Assembly: GCF_004217145.1 (NCBI RefSeq) | Contig: NZ_SHKR01000012.1 | Span: 372,001-436,000 of the forward strand | From: Kribbella rubisoli | Lineage (GTDB): Bacteria; Actinomycetota; Actinomycetes; Propionibacteriales; Kribbellaceae | Direction of reading: 5' to 3' | Length of the DNA stretch: 64,000 bases | In this document: piece after piece, positions 18,922 to 27,595 of the stretch | How the letters are laid out: every line of letters begins with the position of its first letter | Numbering within the stretch: position 1 is the stretch's first letter | Translations under genes and position numbers: made by a program | Notes under the pieces: generated by a model | The model's input: the letters and a program-made list of their open reading frames with translations, nothing else | Told to the model about the DNA's origin: nothing | Database searches by the model: none

Positions 18922-19620
18922 GTGGCAGACGGTAACCGGACGATGCGGGGCCGCATCCTCATCGTCGACGACGACACCGCGTTGTCGGAGATGCTCAGCA
19001 TCGTGCTGCGCAACGAGGGCTACGACACCTATCTGGTCGCAACCGGTGACAAGGCGGTACCGGCATTCCGGGAGTTCAAGCCCGATCTGCTGCTGCTCGA
19101 CCTGATGCTCCCCGGGATGGACGGGATCGATGTCTGCCGGGCGATCCGGGCCGAGTCCGGCGTGCCGATCGTGATGCTGACCGCCAAGAGCGACACCGTG
19201 GACGTGGTGCTGGGCCTGGAGTCCGGCGCCGACGACTACGTCGTGAAGCCGTTCAAGCCGAAGGAGCTGGTGGCCCGGATCCGGGCCCGGCTGCGCCGGA
19301 TGGACGAGCCCGGTCCTGAGTCGCTGACGATCGGCGACCTCACCATCGACGTGGCCGGCCACTCGGTGAAGCGGGCCGGCGAGACGATCCAGCTGACGCC
19401 GCTGGAGTTCGACCTGCTGGTCTGCCTGGCGTCGAAGCCCTGGCAGGTGTTCACCCGCGAGGTGCTGCTGGAGCAGGTCTGGGGCTACCGTCACGCGGCC
19501 GACACCCGGCTGGTGAACGTGCACGTCCAGCGGCTGCGCTCCAAGATCGAGAAGGACCCTGAGCACCCGGAGATCGTGGTCACGGTCCGCGGGGTCGGAT
19601 ACAAGGCGGGTGCGGACTGA
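18922..19620 (+). CDS. mtrA: Two-component response regulator MtrA
   Basis: A 232-residue OmpR/PhoB-type regulator. The receiver domain has the acidic pair ILIVDDD, phospho-acceptor Asp60 (LLLLDLMLPG), Thr87 and Lys109 (DDYVVKP). The winged-helix domain (about 135-230) has LTPLEFDLLVCLASKPWQVF and ends VRGVGYKAG. MtrA controls cell-wall hydrolases, division and the cell cycle in actinobacteria. The GTG start at 18922 has AAGGAG 8 bp upstream. The mtrA-mtrB-lpqB order is highly conserved and makes the assignment firm. Confidence 0.96.
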   Translation: MADGNRTMRGRILIVDDDTALSEMLSIVLRNEGYDTYLVATGDKAVPAFREFKPDLLLLDLMLPGMDGIDVCRAIRAESGVPIVMLTAKSDTVDVVLGLESGADDYVVKPFKPKELVARIRARLRRMDEPGPESLTIGDLTIDVAGHSVKRAGETIQLTPLEFDLLVCLASKPWQVFTREVLLEQVWGYRHAADTRLVNVHVQRLRSKIEKDPEHPEIVVTVRGVGYKAGAD

Positions 19621-19790
19621 TCGAGTACGGACGCGGCCAAGAGTCGCAGGCTGCCACTGGTGATCCGGCTACCGACCCGGTAGCCGAGGACCACACCGGA
19701 CAACACACCGGGCAGCAGGCTGGTCAGCAGCAAGGGCAGTCGACGGCACCTCCGGAGCAGGAGGCGCCGCTGTCCCGTGGGACGGAGCTC

Positions 19791-21437
19791 GTGAACGTCA
19801 CCGCGGCGGATTGGTCTGCCCAGCCGCAGCCGATCTGGCGGACGCATCCCAAGCACTGGCCGGATATCTGGCGCCGCTCGATCCAGGCCCGCATCGTCAC
19901 CGGCACCCTGCTGATGTCGACGCTGGTCCTGATCCTGGTCGGCTGGGTGATGATGAGCCAGGTGACCGACGGCGTCCTCGAGTCACGTCGCACCAGCGCC
20001 CAGGCCGAAGTACGGGCGCAGCTGGCCCAGCTGTCGATCACGATCGACGCCGCGAACCGCAACACGATCAACCAGCAGCTGTCCGAGCTGGTCCTCGGCT
20101 CCAACCGCCCTGGTCTGTACGACGTACTGCTGGTCCCGACCGACCAGGCGGCCTCCAACGCGATCCGCTACACAGGTCTGGTCGACAGCGACTCGATCCC
20201 GGAGGCGCTGGCGTCCTCGGTGATGAGCGACGACTCCAAGCTGTGGGACACCTACACCGAGATCAACTACCGTGACGCGCCCGGCGTGCCGGGGCTGGTG
20301 ATCGGCTCGCAGATCCGGATCAACTCCACCGGTGACAGGTACGCGATCTACTTCCTCTTCCCGCTCACCGCGCAGCAGGAGACCCTCGACGTCGTCCAGC
20401 GTGCCCTGGTGACCGCAGGTCTGTTGCTGATCGTTCTGCTCGGTGCTGTGGCCTGGCTGGTCACCCGACAGGTCGTCACGCCGGTCCGGATGGCACGGCG
20501 GATCGCTGAGCGACTGGCCGCCGGCAAGCTCGAGGAGCGGATGCAGGTCCGGGGTACGGACGACCTGGCGCGCCTGGCGGTGTCATTCAACAAGATGGCC
20601 TCCAACCTGCAGCGGCAGATTCGCCGGCTGGAGGAGCTGTCCCGCCTGCAGCGCCGGTTCGTCTCCGACGTCTCCCACGAGCTGCGTACGCCGCTGACCA
20701 CAGTCCGCATGGCCGCGGACCTCCTGCACGAGACCCGCGACCAGTTCGACCCGATCAGCCGCCGCTCGGTGGAACTGCTGCAGAACGAGCTCAACAGGTT
20801 CGAAGAGCTGCTCGCCGACCTGCTGGAGATCAGCAGGTTCGACGCGGGCGCCGCAGCGCTCGACCTGGAGGACGTCGACCTGCGCGACATCGTCAGCCGG
20901 GTCCTGGAGAACCACGAGACTTTGCTGCACCGCAAGGGCTGCGAGGTCCAGCTGGACATGCCGGAGCCGTGCCGCGCCAAGGTGGACTCGCGCCGGATCG
21001 AGCGGATCCTGCGCAACCTGATCGGCAACGCGATCGAGCACAGCGAAGGCCTACCGATCCGCATCAGCACGGCGTACGACGAGGACGCCGCCGCCGTGGC
21101 CGTCCGCGACCACGGTGTCGGGTTCCGCGCCGAGGAAGCGGAAATGGTGTTCAGCCGGTTCTGGCGGGCCGACCCGGCCCGGGCCCGGACCACCGGTGGC
21201 ACCGGACTCGGCTTGTCGATCGCGCTCGAGGACGCCCGGCTGCACGGCGGACGGCTGGACGCGTGGGGTTCGCCCGGCGACGGCGCGTACTTCCGGCTCA
21301 CGCTGCCGCGCCGGCCCGATACGGCGCTCACCGGTTCGCCGCTGCCGCCCCGGCCGCCTGACGCGACCCGCGTCGTGACCGAGCTCGTCGACGTCGGAGC
21401 GCCGTACCAGAAGCTGAGCGGCGGTGAGGACCGGTGA
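19791..21437 (+). CDS. mtrB: Two-component sensor histidine kinase MtrB
   Basis: A 548-residue membrane sensor kinase: transmembrane helix near 35-57, extracellular sensor region 58-200, second helix 205-226, HAMP domain, HisKA with FVSDVSHELRTPLTT (His296), and an ATPase domain with an N-box (NLIGNAIEHS) and G-boxes (DHGVGF, GGTGLGLSIA). It phosphorylates MtrA. GTG 19791 is the first ordinary start, but the frame is open from inside mtrA and an ideal AGGAGG (19759-19764) sits 5 bp before an in-frame CTG at 19770, so the true start may be CTG 19770. It overlaps lpqB by 4 bp. Confidence 0.95.
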   Translation: MNVTAADWSAQPQPIWRTHPKHWPDIWRRSIQARIVTGTLLMSTLVLILVGWVMMSQVTDGVLESRRTSAQAEVRAQLAQLSITIDAANRNTINQQLSELVLGSNRPGLYDVLLVPTDQAASNAIRYTGLVDSDSIPEALASSVMSDDSKLWDTYTEINYRDAPGVPGLVIGSQIRINSTGDRYAIYFLFPLTAQQETLDVVQRALVTAGLLLIVLLGAVAWLVTRQVVTPVRMARRIAERLAAGKLEERMQVRGTDDLARLAVSFNKMASNLQRQIRRLEELSRLQRRFVSDVSHELRTPLTTVRMAADLLHETRDQFDPISRRSVELLQNELNRFEELLADLLEISRFDAGAAALDLEDVDLRDIVSRVLENHETLLHRKGCEVQLDMPEPCRAKVDSRRIERILRNLIGNAIEHSEGLPIRISTAYDEDAAAVAVRDHGVGFRAEEAEMVFSRFWRADPARARTTGGTGLGLSIALEDARLHGGRLDAWGSPGDGAYFRLTLPRRPDTALTGSPLPPRPPDATRVVTELVDVGAPYQKLSGGEDR

Positions 21438-23206
21438 GGCGCAGGCTGCTCGTCGTCCTGCTGGCTGCCGTAGTACTGCTCGCCGGCTGCGCCGCAGTAC
21501 CGACCAAGGGCACCATCCGCAGCGGGGAGCGGCAGGGACGCGCACAGGACCTCGGCGGCGTCGGTGTCGAGGCGAAGCCGCCGCGGGCGAACGTCGGCGC
21601 GATGGCCATCGTCAGCGGGTTCCTGGAGGCCATGTCGGACTCGCAGGCCTTCGACGTCGCTCGGCAGTACATGACGCCGGAAGCCGCGGCGAAGTGGCAG
21701 CCCGAGGCGCAGACCGTGGTGTACGACCAGAGTCCCGAGTCACTCACCCGCGTGGGCGACGACGTACAGCTGAGCGCCCTGAAGATCGCGACGATCGGCG
21801 AGCGCGGTGAGTGGATCCCGGCGGCCGCGACCGACCGGGCCGACTTCCTCTTCAAGCTGAAGAAGATCGACGGCCAGCTCCGCGTCGACTCGGTCCCGCC
21901 CGGCGCGTACCTCGGCAGCAACCAGGTCGACCTGAAGCTGGCTCCCCGCGACCTGTACTTCTTCAACCCGAGCCTCAAGATCCTGGTGCCCGACCCGGTC
22001 TACCTGCCGCAGAACCTCTCGCCCGGCCAAGGGGCGACCCAGCTGATCCAGGAGCTGTTGAAGGGTCCGACCAGCAGGCTCGGCAACGGTGTGGTCACTC
22101 TGGCTCCGCCGGGCACCGAAGTGCAGGTTTCTGTGCCAGTGGACCTGGGCGTGGCCACTGTGGCGCTAAACGACGCCGCGGGTGCGTTGCGAGATCCGGA
22201 CCGGCGGATGCTGGCCGCCCAGATCGTCTGGACGCTCAACCAGCTCAATCTGCGGGCCAAGATCACCGTCGGCGGCGCACCGCTGCTGCCGGACGACCCC
22301 GACGTGCTGCCGTTCGCCAACTTCAACCAGTACGACCCGCAGGTGTCGGCCGGGTCCCAGACCAAGCTGTACGGCCTGCAGCACCAGAAGGTGCAGCGCA
22401 TCGTTGGCCTGGACGGGGCCTCGGAGATCGCCGCCCAGCCGCTCAACTCCAGTCCGCTGTGGGCGCACAAGGCCCAGTCGTTCGCGGTCAGCCTGCGCGG
22501 TGAAGCGGGGGCGATCGTCACCGCGGCCGGGAACGAGGTCCTCTACGGGCCGCTGGACACGACCGACAAGGACGCCGACTCCGTCGCGATCACGGTCGAG
22601 GGGAAGACGCTGCAGCCGAGCTTCGACAACCAGGACAGCCTGTGGATCCTGGACCGGGCCACCAACCCGCACCCGCGGCTGCGGGTCCGCGATCACGACG
22701 GCCACCTGACCTCGGTCGCGGTCGACTTCAAGGGCGACACCCCGCTGGACCTGCGGATGGCGCCTGACGGCGTCCGCGTCCTGTTGGTGATGAAACCGAA
22801 GTCCGGCGGGCAGAACTACGTGCAGACCGGCACGATCCAGACCACCGGCAGCGGCAAGCAGTTGGTGCTCGCACAGCTCCGCCAGCTGCGCCTGGCTCTC
22901 AACAACATCACCGACGCGGCCTGGAACAAGCAGGGCATCGTGGTCATCGGGGCCAGCAACCAGACCACCAACTCGGCCCGGCAGGCCTGGCTGGTCAACA
23001 CAGACGGCTCCAGCCTGCAACTGCTTCCCGGTTCGACGCCGGACTTCAGGCCGCAGTACGTCGCCTCGAATCCGAACAAGGACACCCTCCCGGTGATCGA
23101 GGACGACGCCGGCCGGATCCACTGGCTCAGCCGGGACCTGGTCTGGATCTCGCCGGACTCCGTCGGCGGCGGCGCGGCGGCGATCACCCCGACGTACCCC
23201 GGCTGA
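21434..23206 (+). CDS. lpqB: Lipoprotein LpqB, MtrAB accessory protein
   Basis: A 590-residue lipoprotein with lipobox LLAGC (Cys19). It has a GerMN domain near residues 200-300 (QGATQLIQELLKGPTS, RMLAAQIVWTLNQL) and a C-terminal beta-propeller-like region, as in LpqB, which interacts with the MtrB sensor domain and modulates MtrA signalling. The GTG start overlaps the end of mtrB by 4 bp, giving coupled synthesis. Full family length. Confidence 0.95.
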   Translation: MRRRLLVVLLAAVVLLAGCAAVPTKGTIRSGERQGRAQDLGGVGVEAKPPRANVGAMAIVSGFLEAMSDSQAFDVARQYMTPEAAAKWQPEAQTVVYDQSPESLTRVGDDVQLSALKIATIGERGEWIPAAATDRADFLFKLKKIDGQLRVDSVPPGAYLGSNQVDLKLAPRDLYFFNPSLKILVPDPVYLPQNLSPGQGATQLIQELLKGPTSRLGNGVVTLAPPGTEVQVSVPVDLGVATVALNDAAGALRDPDRRMLAAQIVWTLNQLNLRAKITVGGAPLLPDDPDVLPFANFNQYDPQVSAGSQTKLYGLQHQKVQRIVGLDGASEIAAQPLNSSPLWAHKAQSFAVSLRGEAGAIVTAAGNEVLYGPLDTTDKDADSVAITVEGKTLQPSFDNQDSLWILDRATNPHPRLRVRDHDGHLTSVAVDFKGDTPLDLRMAPDGVRVLLVMKPKSGGQNYVQTGTIQTTGSGKQLVLAQLRQLRLALNNITDAAWNKQGIVVIGASNQTTNSARQAWLVNTDGSSLQLLPGSTPDFRPQYVASNPNKDTLPVIEDDAGRIHWLSRDLVWISPDSVGGGAAAITPTYPG

Positions 23207-23209
23207 GTT

Positions 23210-23232
23210 GTCCACAAGGGCAGTTGTCCACA
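23210..23232 (+). promoter_or_regulatory. Pair of DnaA-box-like sites
   Basis: Two exact copies of TTGTCCACA (23210-23218 and 23224-23232), same orientation, separated by 5 bp, lie between the lpqB stop and comF. TTGTCCACA matches the consensus DnaA box of high-GC actinobacteria. Start-to-start distance is 14 bp. A role in DnaA titration or regulation is inferred. Confidence 0.65.
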
Positions 23233-23245
23233 GGCCGGCGGCCGA

Positions 23246-23974
23246 GTGGTTGCGGTCGGCGGCCGGTTCGCGGATGGTGGTGCGGTGCCGGTCCGGGACG
23301 CGTTCGTGGATCTCGTCCTGGGCGGCCGGTGCGCGGGCTGCGACCGGCCCGGTGTAACTCTCTGTGATGGTTGCCGGGGGCTACTGACGACGCTGACTCC
23401 GTTCCGTGCATGGCCCGACCCGCCACCGCCCGGACTCCGTACGCCGACCGCCGCGGCGCCGTACGCCGGGGAGCTGCGCGCGCTGATCCTGGCCCACAAG
23501 GAGCACGCCCGGTACGCCCTCGCGAAGCCGCTCGGCCGGCTACTGGCAAGCGTCGTCCGGACCGCGCTGGCGGACCGGCGGGCGGCCTGGCTGTGCCCGG
23601 TCCCGTCGTCACCGGCAACGGTCCGGCAGCGCGGGCACGATCCGCTCCGGCGGATTACGAAGGCTGCCGTCAGATCCCTGCGGAGACAGGGAATCGACGC
23701 CCGGCCGGCCGACGCACTGCGCGTCGTACGGCGTCCCGAGGACCAGGCCGGGCTGTCCGCGGAACGCCGTACCGCCAACCTGGACGGGGCTTTCGGGCTG
23801 CGTTCGCGCTGGGCTGAAACGCTGATGGATCAACCTGTCTTGCTGGTCGACGACGTGATCACCACCGGTTCCACGCTCAGCGAAGCCTGCCGCGCCTTGG
23901 AATCCCGGGGTATTCCGGTCCTGGGCTGTGCCGTTCTGGCCGCGACACAACGGCTTTCGGCGTCTGGTTCATGA
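23246..23974 (+). CDS. ComF family phosphoribosyltransferase-like protein
   Basis: A ComF-type protein of 242 residues. A zinc-finger-like cluster (Cys29, Cys32, Cys40, Cys43: CAGCDRPGVTLCDGC) precedes a type I phosphoribosyltransferase domain with the PRPP-binding loop VLLVDDVITTGSTLSEA near 195-211. ComF is linked to DNA uptake in competent bacteria; here, without other competence genes, its role is unclear. The start is uncertain: GTG 23246 is listed, and GTG 23285 would still keep the zinc cluster. The gene lies in the conserved slot between lpqB and hpf. Confidence 0.88.
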   Translation: MVAVGGRFADGGAVPVRDAFVDLVLGGRCAGCDRPGVTLCDGCRGLLTTLTPFRAWPDPPPPGLRTPTAAAPYAGELRALILAHKEHARYALAKPLGRLLASVVRTALADRRAAWLCPVPSSPATVRQRGHDPLRRITKAAVRSLRRQGIDARPADALRVVRRPEDQAGLSAERRTANLDGAFGLRSRWAETLMDQPVLLVDDVITTGSTLSEACRALESRGIPVLGCAVLAATQRLSASGS

Positions 23975-24006
23975 GAACTTCCCTACCGGTTTTCGCCGAA
24001 GCCGAC

Positions 24007-24183
24007 TAGCGTTGGCCTATGACACCCGCAGGGGCTTGTCGGGCAGTGGAGTGGCGCAGGACCGGATCAGCCGGATTCCTGGCCGCGGAGTCCGACCGGC
24101 TCGTCCGCGGGTGTTCTCGTTTCGGGCGCCCCAATCGCCACCGACAGAGCGAGGACACGAAAGATGGGGGCCCGCTGACGTAA
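24007..24183 (+). other. hpf leader: possible promoter and 54-codon leaderless ORF
   Basis: In the 238 bp between comF and hpf, a TAGCGT -10-like hexamer (24007-24012) would start transcription at about 24019, which is itself an ATG opening a 54-codon frame (MTPAGACRAVEWRRTG ...) ending at TAA 24181-24183. No convincing -35 was found and the peptide is not recognised. It may be a leader peptide or simply a chance ORF in a long 5' UTR. Confidence 0.25.
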
Positions 24184-24212
24184 CAGAGAGTCGCCGATCG
24201 ATGGAGGTTTCC

Positions 24213-24839
24213 GTGGACGTCGTTGTCAAGGGTCATCACTGCGAGGTCAGTGACCGCTTCCGGCAGTACGTCGAGGAAAAACTCGAGCGGATCGAGAAGG
24301 TCGATCACCGGGTACTGCGTTGCGAGGTGGAAGTCAGCCAGGAAAAGAACCCGCGACAGCACGATCGGGCGATGCGTGTCGAGCTCACCATGTACACCAA
24401 GGGTCCGGTGGTCCGCGCAGAAGCCTGCGGCGAGACCAAGCAGGCGGCGTTCGACGTCTGCCTGGACCGGCTCCGGTCCCAGGTCCGCAAGGCGGCCGAC
24501 CGCCGCCGGGTGCACCGCGGTGAGCGTGGCCCGGAGGGCCTGCGGCACGTGAACGCGAAGCAGCCGCTCAACGGCAATGCACCGGTAGTGGAGGAACCAG
24601 TCGCCGAGGACGAGGTGGCGACACACAAGTACGGATCTGTCCTGGTCACCGGCGATGGACCGCTGGTGATGCGGGAGAAGACCCACACCGCCAAGCCGAT
24701 GACCCTGGACCAGGCGCTCTACGAGCTCGAACTGGTCGGGCACGACTTCTACCTGTTCGTCGACGCCGACGAGAACCAGCCCAGCGTCGTCTACCGCCGC
24801 CGCGGCTACGACTACGGCGTGATCCGCCTGGCCGTCTAG
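24213..24839 (+). CDS. hpf: Ribosome hibernation promoting factor, long form
   Basis: A 208-residue long-type HPF (RaiA family) that pairs 70S ribosomes into inactive 100S dimers during stress or stationary phase. The N-terminal domain (1-100: VVVKGHHCEVSDRFRQYVEEKL ... QAAFDVCLDRL) binds in the 30S mRNA/tRNA channel. A basic linker leads to the dimerising C-terminal domain (about 150-208: KPMTLDQALYELELVGHDF, then VVYRRRGYDYGVIRL). GTG 24213 is chosen because GGAGG (24203-24207) lies 5 bp upstream; that sequence would be inside the gene if ATG 24201 were used. Confidence 0.93.
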   Translation: MDVVVKGHHCEVSDRFRQYVEEKLERIEKVDHRVLRCEVEVSQEKNPRQHDRAMRVELTMYTKGPVVRAEACGETKQAAFDVCLDRLRSQVRKAADRRRVHRGERGPEGLRHVNAKQPLNGNAPVVEEPVAEDEVATHKYGSVLVTGDGPLVMREKTHTAKPMTLDQALYELELVGHDFYLFVDADENQPSVVYRRRGYDYGVIRLAV

Positions 24840-24847
24840 ATCGACGT

Positions 24848-24928
24848 CTCGCCCGCCGGGCGAGCGGTGGAAAACGGGAGGAAATACCCAGGACCGTGGG
24901 CCGGGCAAACCCGGCCCTCGGTCTTTTT
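24848..24928 (+). terminator. Tandem hairpins ending in a T tract after hpf
   Basis: A small hairpin (ctcgccc/gggcgag, 24848-24864) is followed by a strong rho-independent terminator at 24892-24928: gaccg plus gggccggg, loop caaa, matching arm, one mismatch, then TTTTT (24924-24928). It ends the mtrA-to-hpf run. Confidence 0.88.
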
Positions 24929-25064
24929 CACGCGTCCTTGACGCTTGTTCCGAGAATGACGAATCCGTCGTCGATTACGCTCGCGCCGCCCTTCCCGGGG
25001 TGTGCCGGGGAGCGTATTTTCCCAGCGTCCGTAATGGATCCCTGGTCCCTGGGAGCCGGTTGTC

Positions 25065-26411
25065 ATGTCCCGTCACACCATCTCGTCGCGCGTCCACGGG
25101 CCGCTGGCGAGATTCGCCTGGTTCGTGCTCTACGTGGACATCCTGCTGATCCCGCTCGCCCTGGCCTGGGCCGCGGTCGGGCCGGTGGAGTCGACCGCGG
25201 GCGGCGCGATCGAGCTCAGCGCCGGACTGGTCGCGTTCTCGGCCCTCGTGGTGGCCGTCGTACTGCCCGCGCGCCTGCCGATGCTGATCTCGGCGTTCGG
25301 GATCGAGACCATCCTCACCGTGCACCGGTTCATCGCGCTGGTGGCCGTCGTGCTGGTGCTCGTGCATCTGGTCGCGGTGCTGATCTTCGATCCGCGCCAC
25401 CTGTCGATCCTCGCGCTTTGGCACACGACCCGGGCAGCGCAGGCCGCGGTGACGTCGACGGTGGCGCTGGTGCTGATCGTCGTACTGGCCATCCGGCGTC
25501 CGCGGCAGCAGCCGCGGTACGAAGGCTGGCGGCTGGTGCACAACGGGCTGGTCGCGGTGGTCGTGATCACCGCCTGGCTGCACGTCTGGTGGCTGCGGCA
25601 CCTGGTCTCGCACGTGCTGCTGGCTCTCTGGTTCATCCTGTCCGGCCTGGTGCTGGCCGGGCTGGCCGCGCGCCGGTGGATCTGGTTGCCGATCCGGGCC
25701 CGCCGCTCCGCGTACGTCGTCGTCTCCGTCCGGGCGGTACCGGGTGACGGCGTCACGCTGACGATCCAGGCGAACGGCCACCCCGGGCTGCCGTTCGTCG
25801 CCGGGCAGTTCGTCTGGCTGAAGATCGGTTCGACCCCGTTCGTATTCGAGGAACACCCGTTCAGCATCGCGTCGACGGCCGAGCACCCGGACCGGATGGA
25901 GTTCACCATCAAGGCGCTCGGGGACTTCACCGAGCTCCTGGTCGGGCTGCGACCGGGCCGGCGTGTCTACCTCGACGGTCCGTACGGCGGATTCACGATG
26001 AGCGGTCTCGACGGCGCGCCCGGTTTCGTGCTGATCGCGGCCGGGGTCGGCATCACACCACTGCTGAGCATGCTCCGGACGATGGCAGACCGGGACGATC
26101 GGCGCCCGGTCCGGCTGATCGTCTCGGCCCGCCGGCAGCAGGACCTGATGCTGCTCCCGGAGGTGGAAGAGGTCCGGGCCCGGCTGAACCTCAGGGTGAC
26201 CGAGGTGGTCAGCGAGCCCGGCCCGGGGTGGACCGGTGAGACCGGGCGGATCAACCACGGCGTACTGAGCCGTTGTCTCCCGCGACGGCCGCACCGGCTG
26301 CACTACTTCTTGTGCGGACCACAGCCCATGGTCACCTCGGTCAGCCACGACCTCGCTGCCCTGGGTGTCCCGCTGCGCCGCATCCACACCGAACGCTTCG
26401 GTGCGGTCTAG
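25065..26411 (+). CDS. Ferric reductase-like flavocytochrome with ferredoxin-reductase domain
   Basis: A 448-residue membrane oxidoreductase. Residues 1-210 hold about six helices of the ferric reductase transmembrane type, with histidines suited to haem (VHRFIAL, LVHLVAVL, LVHNGLV, WLHVWWLRHL). Residues 215-320 are an FAD-binding beta-barrel with EEHPFSIAS, and residues 330-448 an NAD(P) domain with AAGVGITPLLSML and the ending FLCGPQPM. It likely moves electrons from NAD(P)H across the membrane to an iron or other acceptor. ATG 25065 has GGGAG 9 bp upstream. It stands alone after the hpf terminator. Confidence 0.88.
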   Translation: MSRHTISSRVHGPLARFAWFVLYVDILLIPLALAWAAVGPVESTAGGAIELSAGLVAFSALVVAVVLPARLPMLISAFGIETILTVHRFIALVAVVLVLVHLVAVLIFDPRHLSILALWHTTRAAQAAVTSTVALVLIVVLAIRRPRQQPRYEGWRLVHNGLVAVVVITAWLHVWWLRHLVSHVLLALWFILSGLVLAGLAARRWIWLPIRARRSAYVVVSVRAVPGDGVTLTIQANGHPGLPFVAGQFVWLKIGSTPFVFEEHPFSIASTAEHPDRMEFTIKALGDFTELLVGLRPGRRVYLDGPYGGFTMSGLDGAPGFVLIAAGVGITPLLSMLRTMADRDDRRPVRLIVSARRQQDLMLLPEVEEVRARLNLRVTEVVSEPGPGWTGETGRINHGVLSRCLPRRPHRLHYFLCGPQPMVTSVSHDLAALGVPLRRIHTERFGAV

Positions 26412-26428
26412 CTGGGATCGGATGGTTT

Positions 26429-26492
26429 CGCTGGCGGGTTCTTGCGCCGCCGGCGTGCTGTAAACGGTTGGCGGCCCAATAACCCGCCAGCG
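26429..26492. repeat. Long-armed inverted repeat downstream of the flavocytochrome gene
   Basis: A perfect 12 bp inverted repeat, cgctggcgggtt (26429-26440) and aacccgccagcg (26481-26492), encloses 40 bp. It starts 18 bp past the stop of the flavocytochrome gene, in the 209 bp region between convergent genes. It may act as a two-way terminator. The rest of the gap holds nothing else recognisable. Confidence 0.6.
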
Positions 26493-26620
26493 GCCGCCAC
26501 ACGCACTCCGACCCGCGCCGCCGAACCGGGCGGCAACCCCTGTGCGGTGCCTTCGTGAGTCGACCGCCGTGCAGCACCGGTCCACGCCAGGCGAGTTCCC
26601 TTAACTGAACCGCATTGGGT

Positions 26621-27436
26621 CTAGCTGTTGATCTGTGCCTGCAGCTCGGCGGCGTACGTCGCGACCTCGGCGTACACACCGGGGTTGCCGGCGTCCGCGC
26701 AGCCGACGCCCCAGGAGACGACACCGAACAGGCGGCCGTTCAGGACCAGCGGACCGCCGGAGTCGCCCTGGCAGGAGTCCTTGCCGCCGTCCTCGTAGCC
26801 GGCGCAGATCTCGCCGTCGGGGGCGTAGCCCTCACTTGCGTACGCCTTCGCGCAGTAGTCGTCACCCAGGACCGGCACGTCGACCTTCTGGAAGGTGTCC
26901 GCCGGTCCGGTGTCCTCGGTGTCGCCCCATCCGTAGACGATCGACGCCGCACCGGCCGTGTCCGCCGCCTTGTCGGTCTCCAGCGCCAGCGTCGGTACGC
27001 CGTCGAACGGCGTGGCCAGCGTCAGCACCGCGACGTCGTGGCCCGGCGACTTGCCGTACTCCGGGTCCACCCAGATGTTGCTGATCCTGGATTCCTTGCC
27101 GGTGGACTTGTCGCTGAGCACATCCCGGCCTTGGATGGCGGTGTAGGTCGACGCGGGCTCGGTGGTGCAGTGTGCCGCGGTGACGATCTTGTTCGCCGCC
27201 ACCAGCGTCGACCCGCAGTACTCTCCGGTCGGGTCGGGGGAGCCGCTGTTCGAGAGCTGGATGGCCCAGGGCGTGTCGGCGGTGTGCGCGACGGTGCCGC
27301 CGACGATCCGGGTCTTGGGTCCGTCAGGCGACTGCGCGGCCGACGCGGAGCCGGCTACGGCCACCGCACCGAGGGACGCCGCGGTCAGTACGCCGGCCGC
27401 CAGGGCAGCGCGGACCACATGCTTCTTTCCTGTCAT
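26621..27436 (-). CDS. Secreted trypsin-like serine protease
   Basis: A 271-residue S1 family protease precursor: Sec signal peptide (about 1-34), short propeptide, then the mature start IVGG (44-47). The catalytic triad is His89 (TAAHC), Asp134 (DVAVL) and Ser226 (CQGDSGGP). Asp220, six residues before the serine, occupies the position that gives trypsin its Arg/Lys specificity. Paired cysteines suggest disulfides. It resembles Streptomyces trypsins. The mature enzyme would act outside the cell and needs removal of the propeptide to be active. Confidence 0.93.
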   Translation of the reverse strand: MTGKKHVVRAALAAGVLTAASLGAVAVAGSASAAQSPDGPKTRIVGGTVAHTADTPWAIQLSNSGSPDPTGEYCGSTLVAANKIVTAAHCTTEPASTYTAIQGRDVLSDKSTGKESRISNIWVDPEYGKSPGHDVAVLTLATPFDGVPTLALETDKAADTAGAASIVYGWGDTEDTGPADTFQKVDVPVLGDDYCAKAYASEGYAPDGEICAGYEDGGKDSCQGDSGGPLVLNGRLFGVVSWGVGCADAGNPGVYAEVATYAAELQAQINS

Positions 27437-27595
27437 GCCTCACTCCAGGGAGATAGGGGCCACGCGGGCGGGTGGCCTCCTCGCAGGCTCTCCCGAACAC
27501 CATCCGTAGCGCACCTCCCACTTTCGGTAACTCCGGAGTTATGGCCGCCCAGGTCCTGCGCGGTTTCTGTCGGTGGCACCCGGCAGAATCGCTCC

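Noticed and set aside
26615..27595. Long N-terminal extension of the YcaQ-type gene
   Set aside because: The upstream open frame lies antisense to the well-supported trypsin gene and is Arg/Gly/Val-rich; similarity begins at ATG 27596.
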